This document shows positions 9,955 to 21,622 of a stretch of 64,000 nucleotides of DNA, in pieces. The DNA lies in the NCBI GenBank assembly GCA_009746045.1, contig RPFO01000240.1:1064042-1128041 (forward strand), in the 5' to 3' direction. The position numbers and the translations under genes are program-made. Below the pieces are notes generated by a model. It saw only the letters and a list, made by a program, of their open reading frames with translations, did not search any database and was not told the origin of the DNA. The first letter of the stretch is position 1. Each line of letters begins with the position of its first letter. Origin of the DNA: Mesostigma viride. Lineage: Eukaryota; Streptophyta; Mesostigmatophyceae; Mesostigmatales; Mesostigmataceae.

Positions 9955-11640
9955 AGTCCTCGTTTGAGACGGGGGGGGTCAGGGGCGCGGTTTTGGCGCC
10001 AAATTTGGTCCTAGGGTCACTTGGTGGGTTTTGGCGCGAAACTGGGATAGGTACTGAGCGCGCCAAGCCCCTGGGGTCGACAGGGGTCGACCGTACCTGG
10101 AAAATATGAGGCGACGAAAAGTACCTACAATAGCAAGAACATCGCAATGCAATCGAGTGTTTTGTCGAGTGGCGGCTATGGGGTCGTGCCAGTTCCGAGG
10201 CTTGCCTGAATGTTATAGGGCATTATTTTGCCCCGGACGAAGACAGCATTTTAGATCGTCATCTAGTGATTTCGAAGATGCTATTCTTCACGTGCAGGTG
10301 CTTTGTATATGTCGAAAATTTTGTTCATGAACGGATTTTGGCATTGTTGAAGAAAATCTGAGAGCTACGTAGATCGCATGATAGGTCAGTTCGCAGTTCG
10401 GTTTTACAATTTCTTTTTCCGCCCAGGCGCTGCGGATATCGCGAGTATGGGTTATGGTACGCTTCTGGGCTTATGGGCGACATGGGGAGAAGAGGGACCT
10501 GGGCAGTTGCATGCGTCAAAGAGTCTCTATTTTTTCGTCGTGATGTCGCAGTCGCGCCTGGCGAAAACCAGGGCGAGCGCGAGCCATATTTTTCTTTTGC
10601 CGCAAGGCTTGGTGCTTCCCACGCGTCACCGTCCTTTAATATATATTTCTTGAGCTGGCCCGCGCAGCTGGCGGCCTGGGCGCACGTAAAGAACAAGGAT
10701 CCGGCTGTCATTCTCAACCGCATCCTTCTAAGTAAGCGTGTTAAGCGGATTGTAACCTATAACTCCCGCAGACGTGATAATTCCGGTTGCTTTCAATGCC
10801 CAACTTCGTGGTTTTGATTACGTTTATGTCCGGGGGATAACGGAAGTTTGCTGGGCGGTACTTTCTTTTCCCGTTGCGTCACTGAAAAGGTAAACGGCCT
10901 TGCGTTATCAAAACAGCAGCAAGTAGAAGTCGCTGTGCTTAATTGCGATGTGGTAGTTTGATTCATCACATATACTGCCTTGTTGCTGAGAAGTTTTTCA
11001 AGGCTTGCTGGTATGTTGCCCATATGTTTCTAATGCTTCAACTCATGTCCAAGTGATCAAGACTGGCTTGGAAACTTGAGCTTGTCATGTTTACATTGTG
11101 CTTGTGTTACAACTTGTGCCTCTTTGCAGTATATGTTTCATATATAACGTAAGGGTTCAACATGATGGTTTAGCACCGTGGTGGCAGCCAAGCCTCTACT
11201 AACGATCATGGACCTAACCTTGGCAAGTATTTGCATCATATTTCACTCTTTGGACTGAGCTAGCTTTACACCTGCTGTTTGGCCTGCACCAGGGTCCCTG
11301 GCTGCCAGTTCATTTTGTGCCCCCCCCCTGGCAGGCTGCAGGGTCTAGGACTGCGAGGGTGTAACATAGACATGTTGTGGGCACCATGGGTGCATTTTCA
11401 GGACCAGCCATGACCTGGCCATGCCTTCTTTCTTGGCATATTGTTGACTTGAGTGCTATTTGGTCACTCGCGTAGCGACCCCCTTGCATTCATAAATCGT
11501 AAACAATTATACAATGAGCATATTTCATGGATGTTAAGCATTGCAACTCTTGAACATATCATAAATGAACATGGTTCCATGCCGTACCCGTGGATGTGTT
11601 GACATGTGTTAGTTATTACAAATGGTATCCATGCTAGAAA

Positions 11641-11660
11641 ATGTCCTCATTTGAGGACAT
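11641..11660. repeat. Second copy of the 20-bp dyad
   Basis: Identical to 9935-9954 and followed ~60 bp later by a 17-bp match to the end of the 9132-9868 element. Confidence 0.6.
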
Positions 11661-13020
11661 TTTCTTGGTGATTAGACAATATAGCCAGCATTGTACGATA
11701 CCTAATAATGACAGACTGTACAAACAAATAATTGACAGACTCGTGATGCGACACGAGGACACAGTAAACTGGACAGGACATGCACGTGGTCGCAGTGGCC
11801 CCTGCCCAAAAGCCGCCATTTCACAAGCAGCCAACTGCCAAGCAACGTCGAAGGATTGTTCGTCGCAATGCTATGAATCTGTATAGTCGTATAGACGGCA
11901 ACATGCGAATTCGGCAGAGGACTACCCATTCCGGCTCAAACCATGTCTATTTTATTTGCCATCAATGAGTAATGCCGAATTGGTCGTTGGTCAACGGTTT
12001 AGTTTTCGTTGCTCAGTCGTTTCGAAGAGGTTTTATTTATAGGCAGCTGGCAGAATGACATACTTCGGAGGTCCTGGGGTAATGGGTTCTCTTGCGTCCT
12101 GGAATGTTGCTATTAAACATCTAGAGACACTGCATGACGGGAGAAAGTCCGGTTGCTGGCTTGGCTAATACCACACCGCGGAAGTACGGTGAAAGGTAGC
12201 GCGCTGACCAACCGAGAGTTCGAGTATATTTACAGATCTGCTGTTATAATAATAATGAATGTTTTGGCATTTTCTCAAGGGGAAATTCTTTTTTTCCCGT
12301 GCGAGCACGAGGACTGGCTGCTGATCAATTTTGCAACTCGTGCAGGCCCTTGATGAATCGAACTTGAGCAGCTGAATACTGCAAGCTGCTGGTGATGCTC
12401 ACGAGAACGGCTATGTTGGCATTCTCGGCACCATCCATTGGAAACGTGCAGTCGCGGAACCTATTCCTGGTGAAATGAAGTTTCGGGCAATGGGATTGCA
12501 GACTGGACCGGAAGTGGTCGAACCTTGACCCCGATGGCGGTGATGACCAGTTGTCCTATTGTGACACGCGATCGAGGCAATCAAAAGGTAAGAAGGGCGG
12601 GTGTTTTCGAGGCTGAAGCTGTTAAAAAATATGGGCTTAAGTGCGCATGCAGCATGACCAGGCGTGGACCCTGAGGAGGAAATCAAACTTAGCCCTGCAC
12701 TTTCTTGGCGTACTTTTGGTTAAGCATCAGGCTGGCCGAGTGGCCGTTACCACAGTCCGTTGCTTACCACAGTGGCAGGAAGAAATTCGCTTTATTTGCA
12801 ATGATGAACATGTTAATTGATGTGGGGAAGCATTTTTAGGTGATAGTACATTGCAACATCTTACTAGGGCCTATCTATAGATTTATCGTTGTGTGAGGCA
12901 CACCAATCCCTATCCACAACTGTAGCGGCCATCCAGCTGTGTGAGACTCACTCATGCGAGCACATATGCTCGATTGGGTAATGCGTAGACTAAGTACTAA
13001 CAGAGGCAGGCCTCCCGACG

Positions 13021-13545
13021 GCACCCACCCACCCACCCACCCACCCACCCACCCACCCACCCACCCACCCACCCACCCACCCACCCACCCGCCCGCCCGC
13101 CCGCCCACCCGCCCGCCCGCCCGCCCGCCCGCCGCCGCCCGCGCCGCCCGCCCGCCCGCGCCCGCCCGCCCGCCGCCCGCCCGCCCGCCCGCCCGCCCGC
13201 CCGCCCGCCCCGCCCGCCCGCCCGCCCGCCCGCCGCCCGCCCACCCACCCACCCACCCACCCACCCACCCACCCACCCACCCACCCACCCACCCACCCAC
13301 CGGCCACCCACCCACCCACCGGCCACCCACCCACCCACCCACCCACCCACCCACCCACCCACCCACCCACCCACCCACCCACCCACCCACCCACCCACCC
13401 ACCCACCCACCCACCCACCCACCCACCCACCCACCCACCCGCCCACCCACCCACCCACCCGCCCACCCACGCACCCACCCACCTGCACCTACCCACCTGC
13501 ACCTACCCACGGGCCACCCACGTACCACCCACCCACCCACCCATT
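13021..13545. repeat. (CCCA)n / (CCCG)n tetranucleotide tract
   Basis: About 520 bp of nearly pure 4-bp repeats, CCCA outside and CCCG in the middle (13090-13240). It is free of stop codons in several frames, so the long Pro/His and Gly/Trp/Val ORFs here are artefacts. It directly precedes the right sub-terminal array. Confidence 0.95.
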
Positions 13546-13549
13546 TGAA

Positions 13550-15860
13550 ATGTCGTATTCGCGCCTTCACGTCAAATAATCTTATGCTACTTGGCATCAG
13601 CCAGGGTGCCCTGCAGGTATCCAAAAATGTGCAACGTTGCAAATGTGCTTTTTGCAGCATACCAAGGGCAGCTGCCGAGTTTGGTTGCAATCTTCAGGAG
13701 CTCATTTGCATGGTCTACGGTGCCTAAGCGGGCTGAAATCGTGCGACATCGTGGTTTTTATGCTACTAAACGTCACCGTTGGGACCCCTGCAGGTATCCA
13801 AAAAATGTGCAACTTTGCAATCCCTCTTGGGGTACTAGAGAGACCTTAACCACCACATATGGGCCATGTTTAGAGCAAAACTGCAGCTAGGAAAAATTGA
13901 CATGTCGTATTTGCACCTTTCACGTCAATTATTTTTATGCTGCTTGATGTCACCCAGGGTGCCCTGCAGATATCCAAAACATGTGCAACTTTGCACATGT
14001 GCTTTTTGCAGCATGGCAAGGGCAGCTGCCAAGTTTGGCTGCAATCTGAGCTCATTTGCACGGTCTAGGGTGCCTAAACGGGCTAAAACCGAGCAAAAAC
14101 GCGGTTTTTATGCTATTTGACGTCACCCAGGGTGCCCTGCAGGCATCCAAAAAATGTGCAACTTTGCACATGTTCTTTCTTTAGCATGGCAAGGGCAGCT
14201 GCCAAGTTTGGCTGCAATCTGAGCTCATTTGCACGGTCTAGGGTGCCTAAACGGGCTAAAACCGAGCAAAAACGCGGTTTTATGCTATTTGACGTCACCC
14301 AGGGTGCCCTGCAGGCATCCAAAAAATGTGCAACTTTGCAAATGTGCTTTCTTTAGCATGGCAAGGGCAGCTGCCAAGTTTGGCTGCAATCTGAGCTCAT
14401 TTGCATGGTCTAGGGTGCCTAAACAGGCTAAAATCGTGCCACATCGCGGTTTTTATGCTACTTGACGTCACCGTTGGGACCCCTGCAGGTATCCAAAAAA
14501 TGTGCAACTTTGCAATCCCTCTTGGGGTACTAGATAGACCTTAACCACCACATATGGGCCATGTTTAGAGCAAAACTGCAGCCAGGAAAAATTGACATGT
14601 CGTATTTGCGCCTTCGCGTCAATTAATTTTATGCTACTTGGCGTCACCCAGGGTGCCCTGCAGGCATCCAAAACATGTGCAACTTTGCACATGTTCTTTT
14701 ATCAGCATGGTAAGGGCAGCTGCCAAGTTTGGCTCCAATCTGAGCTCATTTGCATGGTCTAGGGTGCCTAAATGGGCTAAACCGAGCAAAAACGCGGTTT
14801 TTATGCTATTTGACGTCACCCAGGGTGCCCTGCAGGCATCCAAAAAATGTGCAACTTTGCAAATGTGCTTTCTTTAGCATGGCAAGGGCAGCTGCCAAGT
14901 TTGGCTCCAATCTGAGCTCATTTGCATGGTCTAGGGTGCCTAAACAGGCTAAAACCGAGCAAAAATGCGGTTTTATGCTACTTGGCGTCACCCAGGGTGC
15001 CCTGCAGGCATCCAAAAAATGTGCAACTTTGCACATGTTCTTTTATCAGCATGGCAAGAGCAGCTGCCAAGTTTGGCTCCAATCTGAGCTCATTTGCATG
15101 GTCTAGGGTGCCTAAACAGGCTAAAAACGAGCAAAAATGCGGTTTTATGCTACTTGACGTCACCGTTGGGACCCCTGCAGGTATCCAAAAAATGTGCAAC
15201 TTTGCAATCCCTCTTGGGGTACTAGATAGACCTTAACCACCACATATGAGTCATATTTAGAGCAAAACTGCAGCCAGAAAAAATTGACATGTCGTATTTG
15301 CGCCTTCACGTCAATTATTCTTATGCTACTTGGCGTCACCCAGGGTGCCCTGCAGGCATCCAAAAAATGTGCAACTTTGCAAATGTGCTTTCTTTAGCAT
15401 GGCAAGGGCAGCTGCCAAGTTTGGCTCCAATCTGAGCTCATTTGCATGGTCTAGGGTGCCTAAACAGGCTAAAACCGAGCAAAAATGCGGTTTTATGCTA
15501 CTTGGCGTCACCCAGGGTGCCCTGCAGGCATCCAAAAAATGTGCAACTTTGCACATGTTCTTTTATCAGCATGGCAAGAGCAGCTGCCAAGTTTGGCTCC
15601 AATCTGAGCTCATTTGCATGGTCTAGGGTGCCTAAACAGGCTAAAAACGAGCAAAAATGCGGTTTTATGCTACTTGACGTCACCGTTGGGACCCCTGCAG
15701 GTATCCAAAAAATGTGCAACTTTGCAATCCCTCTTGGGGCACTAGATAGACCTTAACCACCACATATGAGTCATATTTAGAGCAAAACTGCAGTCAGGAA
15801 AAATTGACATGTCATATTTGGCACAAAATGCCCTGAAAAGCACCTTCACGTCAATTTTCT
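13550..15860 (-). repeat. Right sub-terminal array of the 13-kb element
   Basis: The same ~174-bp units and longer variants as 2990-5304, in reverse orientation. Adjacent stretches (e.g. 14800-15240 and 15325-15760) are nearly identical to each other, which points to recent amplification by ~520-bp blocks. The outermost part (CAAAATGCCCTGAAAAGCAC, 15821-15840) mirrors the left outermost part near 3005-3030. Confidence 0.88.
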
Positions 15861-15976
15861 GACACAAGCCATGAAAAATTTTTGGTCAGAACATTGTTTT
15901 GGTGTTTTTCCCAACCATATGCGTCATTGAAGACCAAAAAACGCATATCTCAAAAAATTTGGTTTTGGTAAATGCA

Positions 15977-16004
15977 AATTTACCAAACCTACGGGTGTTT
16001 GGGG
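15977..16004 (-). repeat. Right terminal inverted repeat of the 13-kb element
   Basis: 28 bp, an exact reverse complement of 2843-2870. ORF-A resumes with AAT at 16005. Confidence 0.88.
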
Positions 16005-16406
16005 AATTCGCAGCCAGTGCGGGGTTTCTTCAGCGACACGGGCGATCATCCCAGGCTTTGGGAGGGTGGTCCCCCGCAGAGGATTCCGGTGCCCGACTGG
16101 AGCTTGGATGGCAACCAATCTTATGCCGGACTGCCTGTCCCTACGGGCCCTATTTTCAATATGTGGCCTGAGGGTGCGCCGGCAACGGAGACCGGCGCGC
16201 CAGTTGCGGTGGCAGGTCCGTCACGGCCCTCTCTGGCTTCGGGTCCGGCGCGACCTCCTGTTGTACCAGTGCCACCTGCGTCGGTGTCGGCTCCCGCCCC
16301 TGCTTCGGCCCCTGCCCCTTCGGCCTCGCGGTCTTTGGCTGCGGTTGTTCGGTCCACCGGTCAGGATCCTCGCGCCACCCGCGCTGCTGATTCCCTCCGG
16401 GAGTAG
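16005..16406 (+). pseudogene. ORF-A of gypsy element 1, 3' part
   Basis: 133 codons plus stop (TAG, 16404-16406), in the frame that 1850-2842 would enter if the 13-kb element were absent with no extra base. The sequence is rich in Pro, Ala, Val and Ser after an initial globular-looking stretch (about 45 residues). It ends 4 bp before the ATG of ORF-B. Together with the 5' part the undisturbed protein would have been about 464 residues; the function is unknown. Confidence 0.58.
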
Positions 16407-16410
16407 TCCC

Positions 16411-17349
16411 ATGCACGGTGATCGGGACAGGGCCCCTTCTGTGGTGCATGCGACGCCGGAGTCGCGTGACACGCCCGTTCCTGGGTATGGTATGTCCGCA
16501 CTCGCCTGCCGCCAGTGTGACCTGCCGCGCGCCTCCGCCGAGCTTGCCATCTCGTCCATGTCCTACGGGTTCTCCCAGGTGTGTCGGGCGCCGCGGGACC
16601 GTGGCCTACCCATTGAGACTGATCGGCCCCCTTTCGACATGGTTATTTTAGCTGATCCGGTGTTCCAGGGTGAGATCCTGGTTCGGCGCGTTCTGTATCG
16701 CTGGGCTAGGTGTCACAACGACTTGGACACCTACGGTGGGTTCCAGTGGGCTTACCCTCCGCCTCTGGGCATTATGGCTTCGGATGCCCTTACGGTAGAG
16801 TTTCCTGCGGTGCCGGGTGCTACGTACAGCACGGTTCTCCAGCCCATCCTGGAGTGGGATGCCCGTCGTCCAGCGCCCATCCCGGGCCAGGGTCTAGACT
16901 CCCGTGGCCACCCTCCTCCGCGGGCCAGCGACTACCTAGAGACATTCGGGTCGCGACAGTGTGCTCGTCGGTGGCGCTCCCGGCGAGAGGTTCGGCACAT
17001 CCGGATGTGGCCGTCCAACGTGGAGCCCTTGGTAGATCTGTTCTTCCCGACGGGTTTGCGCCCTCGGATCCGGTACCACCGCCTACTCCTGCGGGCCCTC
17101 TGTTTGATCGCAGTAGAGCCTTTCCTTCGCCTTTTTGCCTGTGGTTTCCTGGACTGGGCCCGGGGCCAGGTCGTTCTTACGCAGCATAGGTATTACTGGG
17201 CCTTTCTGGGCCTCTTTCCTGATGGCGTGTGGGCCGATGTTTTCCTCACTGTAGATAGGCATGACAATGCCGAGGATGTGGCTCACTACCAGTCCTACCT
17301 GGAGGTTCTGCTGGCCTCTCGTGGCACTTATCAGACGGATGGCAACTAG
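16411..17349 (+). CDS. ORF-B of gypsy element 1, unknown protein
   Basis: 312 codons from ATG 16411, 4 bp behind the ORF-A stop, which is tight enough for reinitiation or co-translation. Charged N-terminus; a CRQC pair near residue 33; a central Trp/Arg/Pro-rich part; then two hydrophobic helical stretches (RLLLRALCLIAVEPFLRLF, then LTQHRYYWAFLGLF). The C-terminal third matches the ORF-B of element D in pattern (LTQ..YY...GL.P.G.W.D, then DYQ/HYQS-LE..ASRG-Y), so it is a conserved gene of this gypsy lineage. It is not recognised as gag, env or RNase H. Confidence 0.6.
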   Translation: MHGDRDRAPSVVHATPESRDTPVPGYGMSALACRQCDLPRASAELAISSMSYGFSQVCRAPRDRGLPIETDRPPFDMVILADPVFQGEILVRRVLYRWARCHNDLDTYGGFQWAYPPPLGIMASDALTVEFPAVPGATYSTVLQPILEWDARRPAPIPGQGLDSRGHPPPRASDYLETFGSRQCARRWRSRREVRHIRMWPSNVEPLVDLFFPTGLRPRIRYHRLLLRALCLIAVEPFLRLFACGFLDWARGQVVLTQHRYYWAFLGLFPDGVWADVFLTVDRHDNAEDVAHYQSYLEVLLASRGTYQTDGN

Positions 17350-17714
17350 ATAGAGGGCCTTAGGCCCGACCCGTGAGGGTGTTGTCCCTCCAGTATATAG
17401 AGTCGCCCTCATATTCTGGCCAGTTGATTGGCTGTTCTTGGTCCTTGGTACTGATGTGTTTACTCTGTGTGTCCTGCCCAGTGCCGTCCCCCCCCGGCAA
17501 GGACTCCGTTCCAGGCAGTTAGGGGAACCTCCCACCAGGCTTGGTGCTGGCTAACCCTACACCACCCGGCGTGGTGGTGGAGACCGTGTGAACTATTGGT
17601 GCTTTGTATCTGGGATGGCCTATTGATTGTGTTGGTGTGTGCTGGGTGCGTTAGGTTTTTCCTACCCCTTTGGTTTCCTCCCTGTGCGTAGGGAGAGGGC
17701 TCCCTACCTTTTGT

Positions 17715-17725
17715 GGGGGGGGAGG
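17715..17725 (+). promoter_or_regulatory. Polypurine tract of gypsy element 1
   Basis: G-run ending GGAGG directly before the LTR start TGTTACG. It serves as primer for plus-strand DNA synthesis in LTR elements. The same kind of tract precedes the LTRs at 22838 and, on the minus strand, 58220. Confidence 0.8.
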
Positions 17726-18293
17726 TGTTACGTCGCGTAATAATTCGTTGTAGTTACGGACGTAAATTAGGTCCTTGGCCTCAGTTGTTCCTAGGTTTAC
17801 GTGTAGTTCTAGCTGGGACACGATTGTCCTCGTAACAGTACCGTGGTACGTTGGGTGCTTTTGGGCGCCGCGCCGCGTACTTTATTAGTGGTCCTTATCC
17901 TTTGGTAGAATGTAGTGGACCGGCGTGCATCGGTGCACCTGCCTGTGTTTCTGAAGGCGAGGGCCAGGTCGGCCCGAGCCTGCTGGACCGTTGGTGACCA
18001 TTTATGCACGTTCCACTCCTTGTGTGGTCACTCGGCGTGTGTTAAATGAATTAACACATATTAGCTTGGGTCACGGCAGTGTAGTTGTGTTTCCTTCCTC
18101 TATTCCTGGAGTAAACGGGTTTGGTTAAATGGCTTATGGCGTATTACAGTAGCACATACGTAAATGCATTGAGATCTGGATCGTCTCGTTCGTCTTTCGC
18201 TAGGGGTTTAACTAGAGGCGGCCTTAATTACTAGCTTAGGTAGCATCAGGCCAGGTAGAGGTAGAGGTGGCGGTAGAGGCTTGCGGCGTAACA
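17726..18293 (+). repeat. 3' LTR of gypsy element 1
   Basis: 568 bp, beginning TGTTACG and ending CGTAACA: matching short inverted ends of an LTR, placed right after a polypurine tract and after the last ORF. The 5' LTR is outside the window, so divergence cannot be judged. Confidence 0.8.
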
Positions 18294-18296
18294 CCC

Positions 18297-18417
18297 GGCT
18301 GTAGCCCATTTTGGCGTTGCAGCCCTTCCCGGCTGTAGCCCATTTAGCGTTGCAGTCCTTCCAGGCTGTAGCCCAAGTGTTTCTTTTAGTGGCAGCCCTT
18401 ATAGGCTATAGCCCCTA
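18297..18417 (+). repeat. Tandem repeat, ~34-bp units (GGCTGTAGCCC...)
   Basis: Three and a half imperfect units of GGCTGTAGCCCATTT-GCGTTGCAGYCCTTCC, the last partly diverged. It lies immediately outside the LTR of element 1. Confidence 0.75.
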
Positions 18418-21400
18418 GCAGCAATAGTGTACACTGTGGCTGGCTCCTTAATCTTCGGAGCACGCTGAACAGGTCATTTGTGGGTACGGGTGGGGGAGGC
18501 AGGTCTTGCCACTCTTGTTCAGGCAGAAGAGTTAATTCTTATGCACACGGCACTCCTGGGTCACTAGGAGCCACTTGTACCACTCTATGACCTTCACCAC
18601 CACCTTTGCCTTCTGCCCCAACCCTCCTCTCACCTGGGTCATCAGTGTAGAGGGTACATGGAGGGCAACAATTGTTGGATGCACAACGTAGCTGTGACAA
18701 CAGGTAGTCATATCTGTTGCATGCGCGAGTGGTGACGCGCAGTAGTAGCTACTCTGGTTGGCTGCTGCACTGTTACAGGTGGTCACACTTGTTCTTTTCC
18801 TTCATTGGGTTGTTTTATTTTCTTTAGGTGCTGGTAGTCATGCCAGTATCTTGGAGATAGGCAGGTAGTATAGCCAGTCTGGCTAGCTGCTGCGCTGTCA
18901 CGGGTGGTCACACCTGTCCTTCTTCTTTCTTTTGTTGTTTGGTTATTTCCATATGCTGCTAGTCATGCCAGTATGTTGACACTGTGTCCCTGTGGTTGTA
19001 GCCGTTAGCTGCCTGTACCTTGTGCCTCCTTTGCAGGGGCCAGGATGGCTGCCTGTGCTCACCTTATAGGTGCTATAGTGACAATTGCTATCTTTAGTAG
19101 CATCGTCCCTTGTAGTCTTTAGTGACTGCAATATTCTAGCAATATTTGTATCAGCTGTGACAGCAGCTAGTAATAGCTGTGTTGTCTAGGTTGGTCTTAT
19201 TTGCTACTAGACATCGCAATTAGGGATACCCTCATGGCTGTTGCTGTCTCTTTGTTGGGATCAATTAGTTAAAGTGACAGTTGTTGCAACAGTTAGTCAT
19301 AATAGCTGGTGCCATCATGAGTATTTTGTCTCTTTTGCTTCTTTTGGTTCCTGTGTATATGGCCCTCACGGTCGTCCATGTGAAGTGCATCAACACTTTA
19401 CCTCTTTTGTTTCCTTAGTGGTTGTCGCCGGCGTTCCACCGGCTTGTTCCTTTGTGCATCATGTCCATCTTCAAGCGTCGGCCTGTTTGGCAAGGGTACT
19501 TTATGTTTCTTACCTTTGACGTATCTATGCGACGTGGTTGTTTCAGGATGATGCGCTTGGTTGTTGTAGCTCGGGTACCTTACTTTTCCTTCCAGTCAGG
19601 GAGGGTTCTATCAGCATATGCTTTGCAACCTTCCTAGTTGCATATTTCACTTTGCTGAAATGCATGCTGTTGTGGACGTTCATGGACATCATTTCCCACG
19701 TGTGGATCCTACAGGGTTCCCAGTACTCCTGTCATGCACACTTGTCTCCTCGTACTTTTTCCTTCCAGTCAGGGAGGGTTACGTCGCCACAATGTGCAAC
19801 CTTCTTAGTTGCAGGTTTTAGGCAATGGACCACTTAGCTGCATGACGGGCCTGGGATTGTTGTTGATTTTTGTTGCTTGACATAACAATCTATGGATCCT
19901 ATAGGGTTAGCAGTACTCCTTCAGTCTGAAGGCGCTATTAGCATTTTGTTCTCTTCCCTGTTCTAAGGGGAGATAGGACTCTTCACATGGGGTGCATTGG
20001 GTTTTACCACCACCCCCACATCATCTATCCTCAGTCGCATTCAGCCCCTTGCCATCCCCCCTTCCCTGCACAACCACCGTGCCAAGAGCTAGCAAGCAGT
20101 AATCCTTGCTGTTAATCGGGGTTGCTGTTGGTCATACCTGCTGTTGGCTGGGATTGATGTCAGGTGATAATGGGTGTTCCTACCCATTGTTGTGGGTGTG
20201 TGGCACGTTTCTGTTGCAGGTAGTCATACCTATTTTTTTTTGTACTCAATACTAGCGGTCATGCTGGTAACCGTGGCAATGGTTTATCGTACATCGCAAG
20301 CTAGACACATCTACCATGATGACAGGGGCTCGTGAAAGCTCAGTACCGGGGAGTTCCTCGACGTGTTTGTAGGGGCAGCCTTGCTTGTGGACCTGATCAC
20401 TCCACTCTCACTGCCATTCGGACACATGTTTCGTAGACACTGCCTTGCCTTGACCTTCACACCCCTTTCTCCCCAGTCTGGGGGTACCGTTGTGGGTACA
20501 ATGTCTTTGTACCTCAGTTGTGGCACGTCTATTTTGGCTTGATATTCTATCTGTTTGGTTTGTTTGGAATTTTTTTGGATCCTGGAGGACGTGCTTGGAA
20601 TTTTTTTTTCCTTCCCCCCCCTCCCCCTCCGGGTGCTTTCCGTCGCGAGGGCGCTCCGATTCCCATAGAGGGGGGAGGAGAGAAGAAGGAAGAGGCTTCA
20701 CAGCCCCTTAGGGGGGGGAGGAGTCACAGAGATAGGCATCTGTGTGTTACCCAGTTAGTGGACTGAAGGGAGAGGCTCCCATCCCCCTTAGGGGGGGGAG
20801 GAGTAAGTGACAGTGAGAAAGCACTGAGGTTACTAGTGTTATTACTAATGGCTCTACTAGCTACTAGATATTGTGTCTGTACTAGTAGTCATACTAGTGG
20901 ATGCACATGTTGGTCAGAGCATCTGTGTTTGTACTGGTGGTTGGTTGTCCTTGGTTCGTCAGTGCCTGAGGTCAACTAGGTCATGTAGTAGGTGTATGGG
21001 GGTGTACGTGGTGTGTGCATGAAGGATTGGAAGATGCGTATGCGTGTCAGAGGAATCTTTCAATTTTTTTTTCTTTGAACTTGGTGCGGGTTCCTCCATG
21101 CCGAGGCACACGCTTGGCTCCCCCTTAGGGGGGGGAGGTATCTCATCTCTTTCGTGCGATGGATGTGCGCAGTCATGCACACTTGTCTCTTCCCCACCAC
21201 ACCAATACCAGCCGCATGTCCGCAAGGAGGAGCTATCTGCTCTTCAGTACCCCGCTCTTCAGGAGGGGTTGGAACTCGGCATTAGTTCATTCGGCGCGGA
21301 GTCCCCCTTGTAGTCATACGAGGTGGCGAGGGACACCGCTTTCATAAGGGTTACGGCGGCGACAAAGAGCGCGGGATACGGTGTGCGCAGTTCGAGCTAT

Positions 21401-21622
21401 GATCGCGCCTCAAGTTGCGACATCTGCGCGACGTCGGCGCAGTGGCGGCAGTCAGCGCTAGGGCGGCCGTCGGGCGAAGTATCACACGCGACTTCCGTCG
21501 CAAGCGTATATTTGTGCAACGGTGGTAAGCCACCGTACATGGAGCCCGCGCTATGCCCCTCAGGTATATAGTGGCGACGGGCGACAAGGACAAGGAGACA
21601 CAGTGGCCACATCGGCGAGTCG
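18418..21622. other. Gene-poor stretch with diverged duplications and G-rich tracts
   Basis: No convincing coding sequence. There are diverged tandem copies (CTGCTGC.CTGT.AC.GGTGGTCACAC at ~18762 and ~18886; CCTTCCAGTCAGGGAGGGTT at 19589-19608 and ~19759). Three runs of CCCCTTAGGGGGGGGAGGAG-type occur near 20704, 20785 and 21121, resembling the polypurine tracts before the gypsy LTRs. It is likely an eroded 3' region of another LTR element. Confidence 0.5.

Larger units (their letters stand above)
9869..13020. other. Interior of the 13-kb element without a recognised gene
   Basis: Contains only short ORFs on both strands (longest about 132 residues, 10325-10723 minus) that match nothing recognised. 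Two identical 20-bp stem sequences occur at 9935-9954 and 11641-11660. No RNA gene was recognised. Confidence 0.5.
2843..16004. mobile_element. 13.2-kb TIR element with inverted sub-terminal repeat arrays
   Basis: The ends are perfect 28-bp inverted repeats (2843-2870 and 15977-16004, starting CCCCAAACACCCGTAGG). Next to each end lies ~2.3-2.5 kb of a ~174-bp repeat, in opposite orientation on the two sides, so the whole has the symmetry of a DNA transposon. The unique interior (7490-13540) has no recognisable transposase; it holds short ORFs, a smaller inverted-repeat element and a (CCCA)n/(CCCG)n tract. It is inserted in ORF-A of gypsy element 1. No target duplication longer than one base is seen. 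It is probably non-autonomous; the superfamily is not identifiable from the termini. Confidence 0.8.

Noticed and set aside
12180-12230. tRNA-like GACCAACCGAGAGTTCGAG
   Set aside because: The arms do not fold into a cloverleaf; T-stem pairing fails.
12875-13727. Pro/His/Thr and Gly/Trp/Val ORFs across 13021-13545
   Set aside because: Translation of (CCCA)n/(CCCG)n; no protein signal.
1850-17349. ORF-A/ORF-B as an env gene
   Set aside because: No signal peptide, furin-like site or transmembrane anchor is visible; position after integrase alone is not enough.
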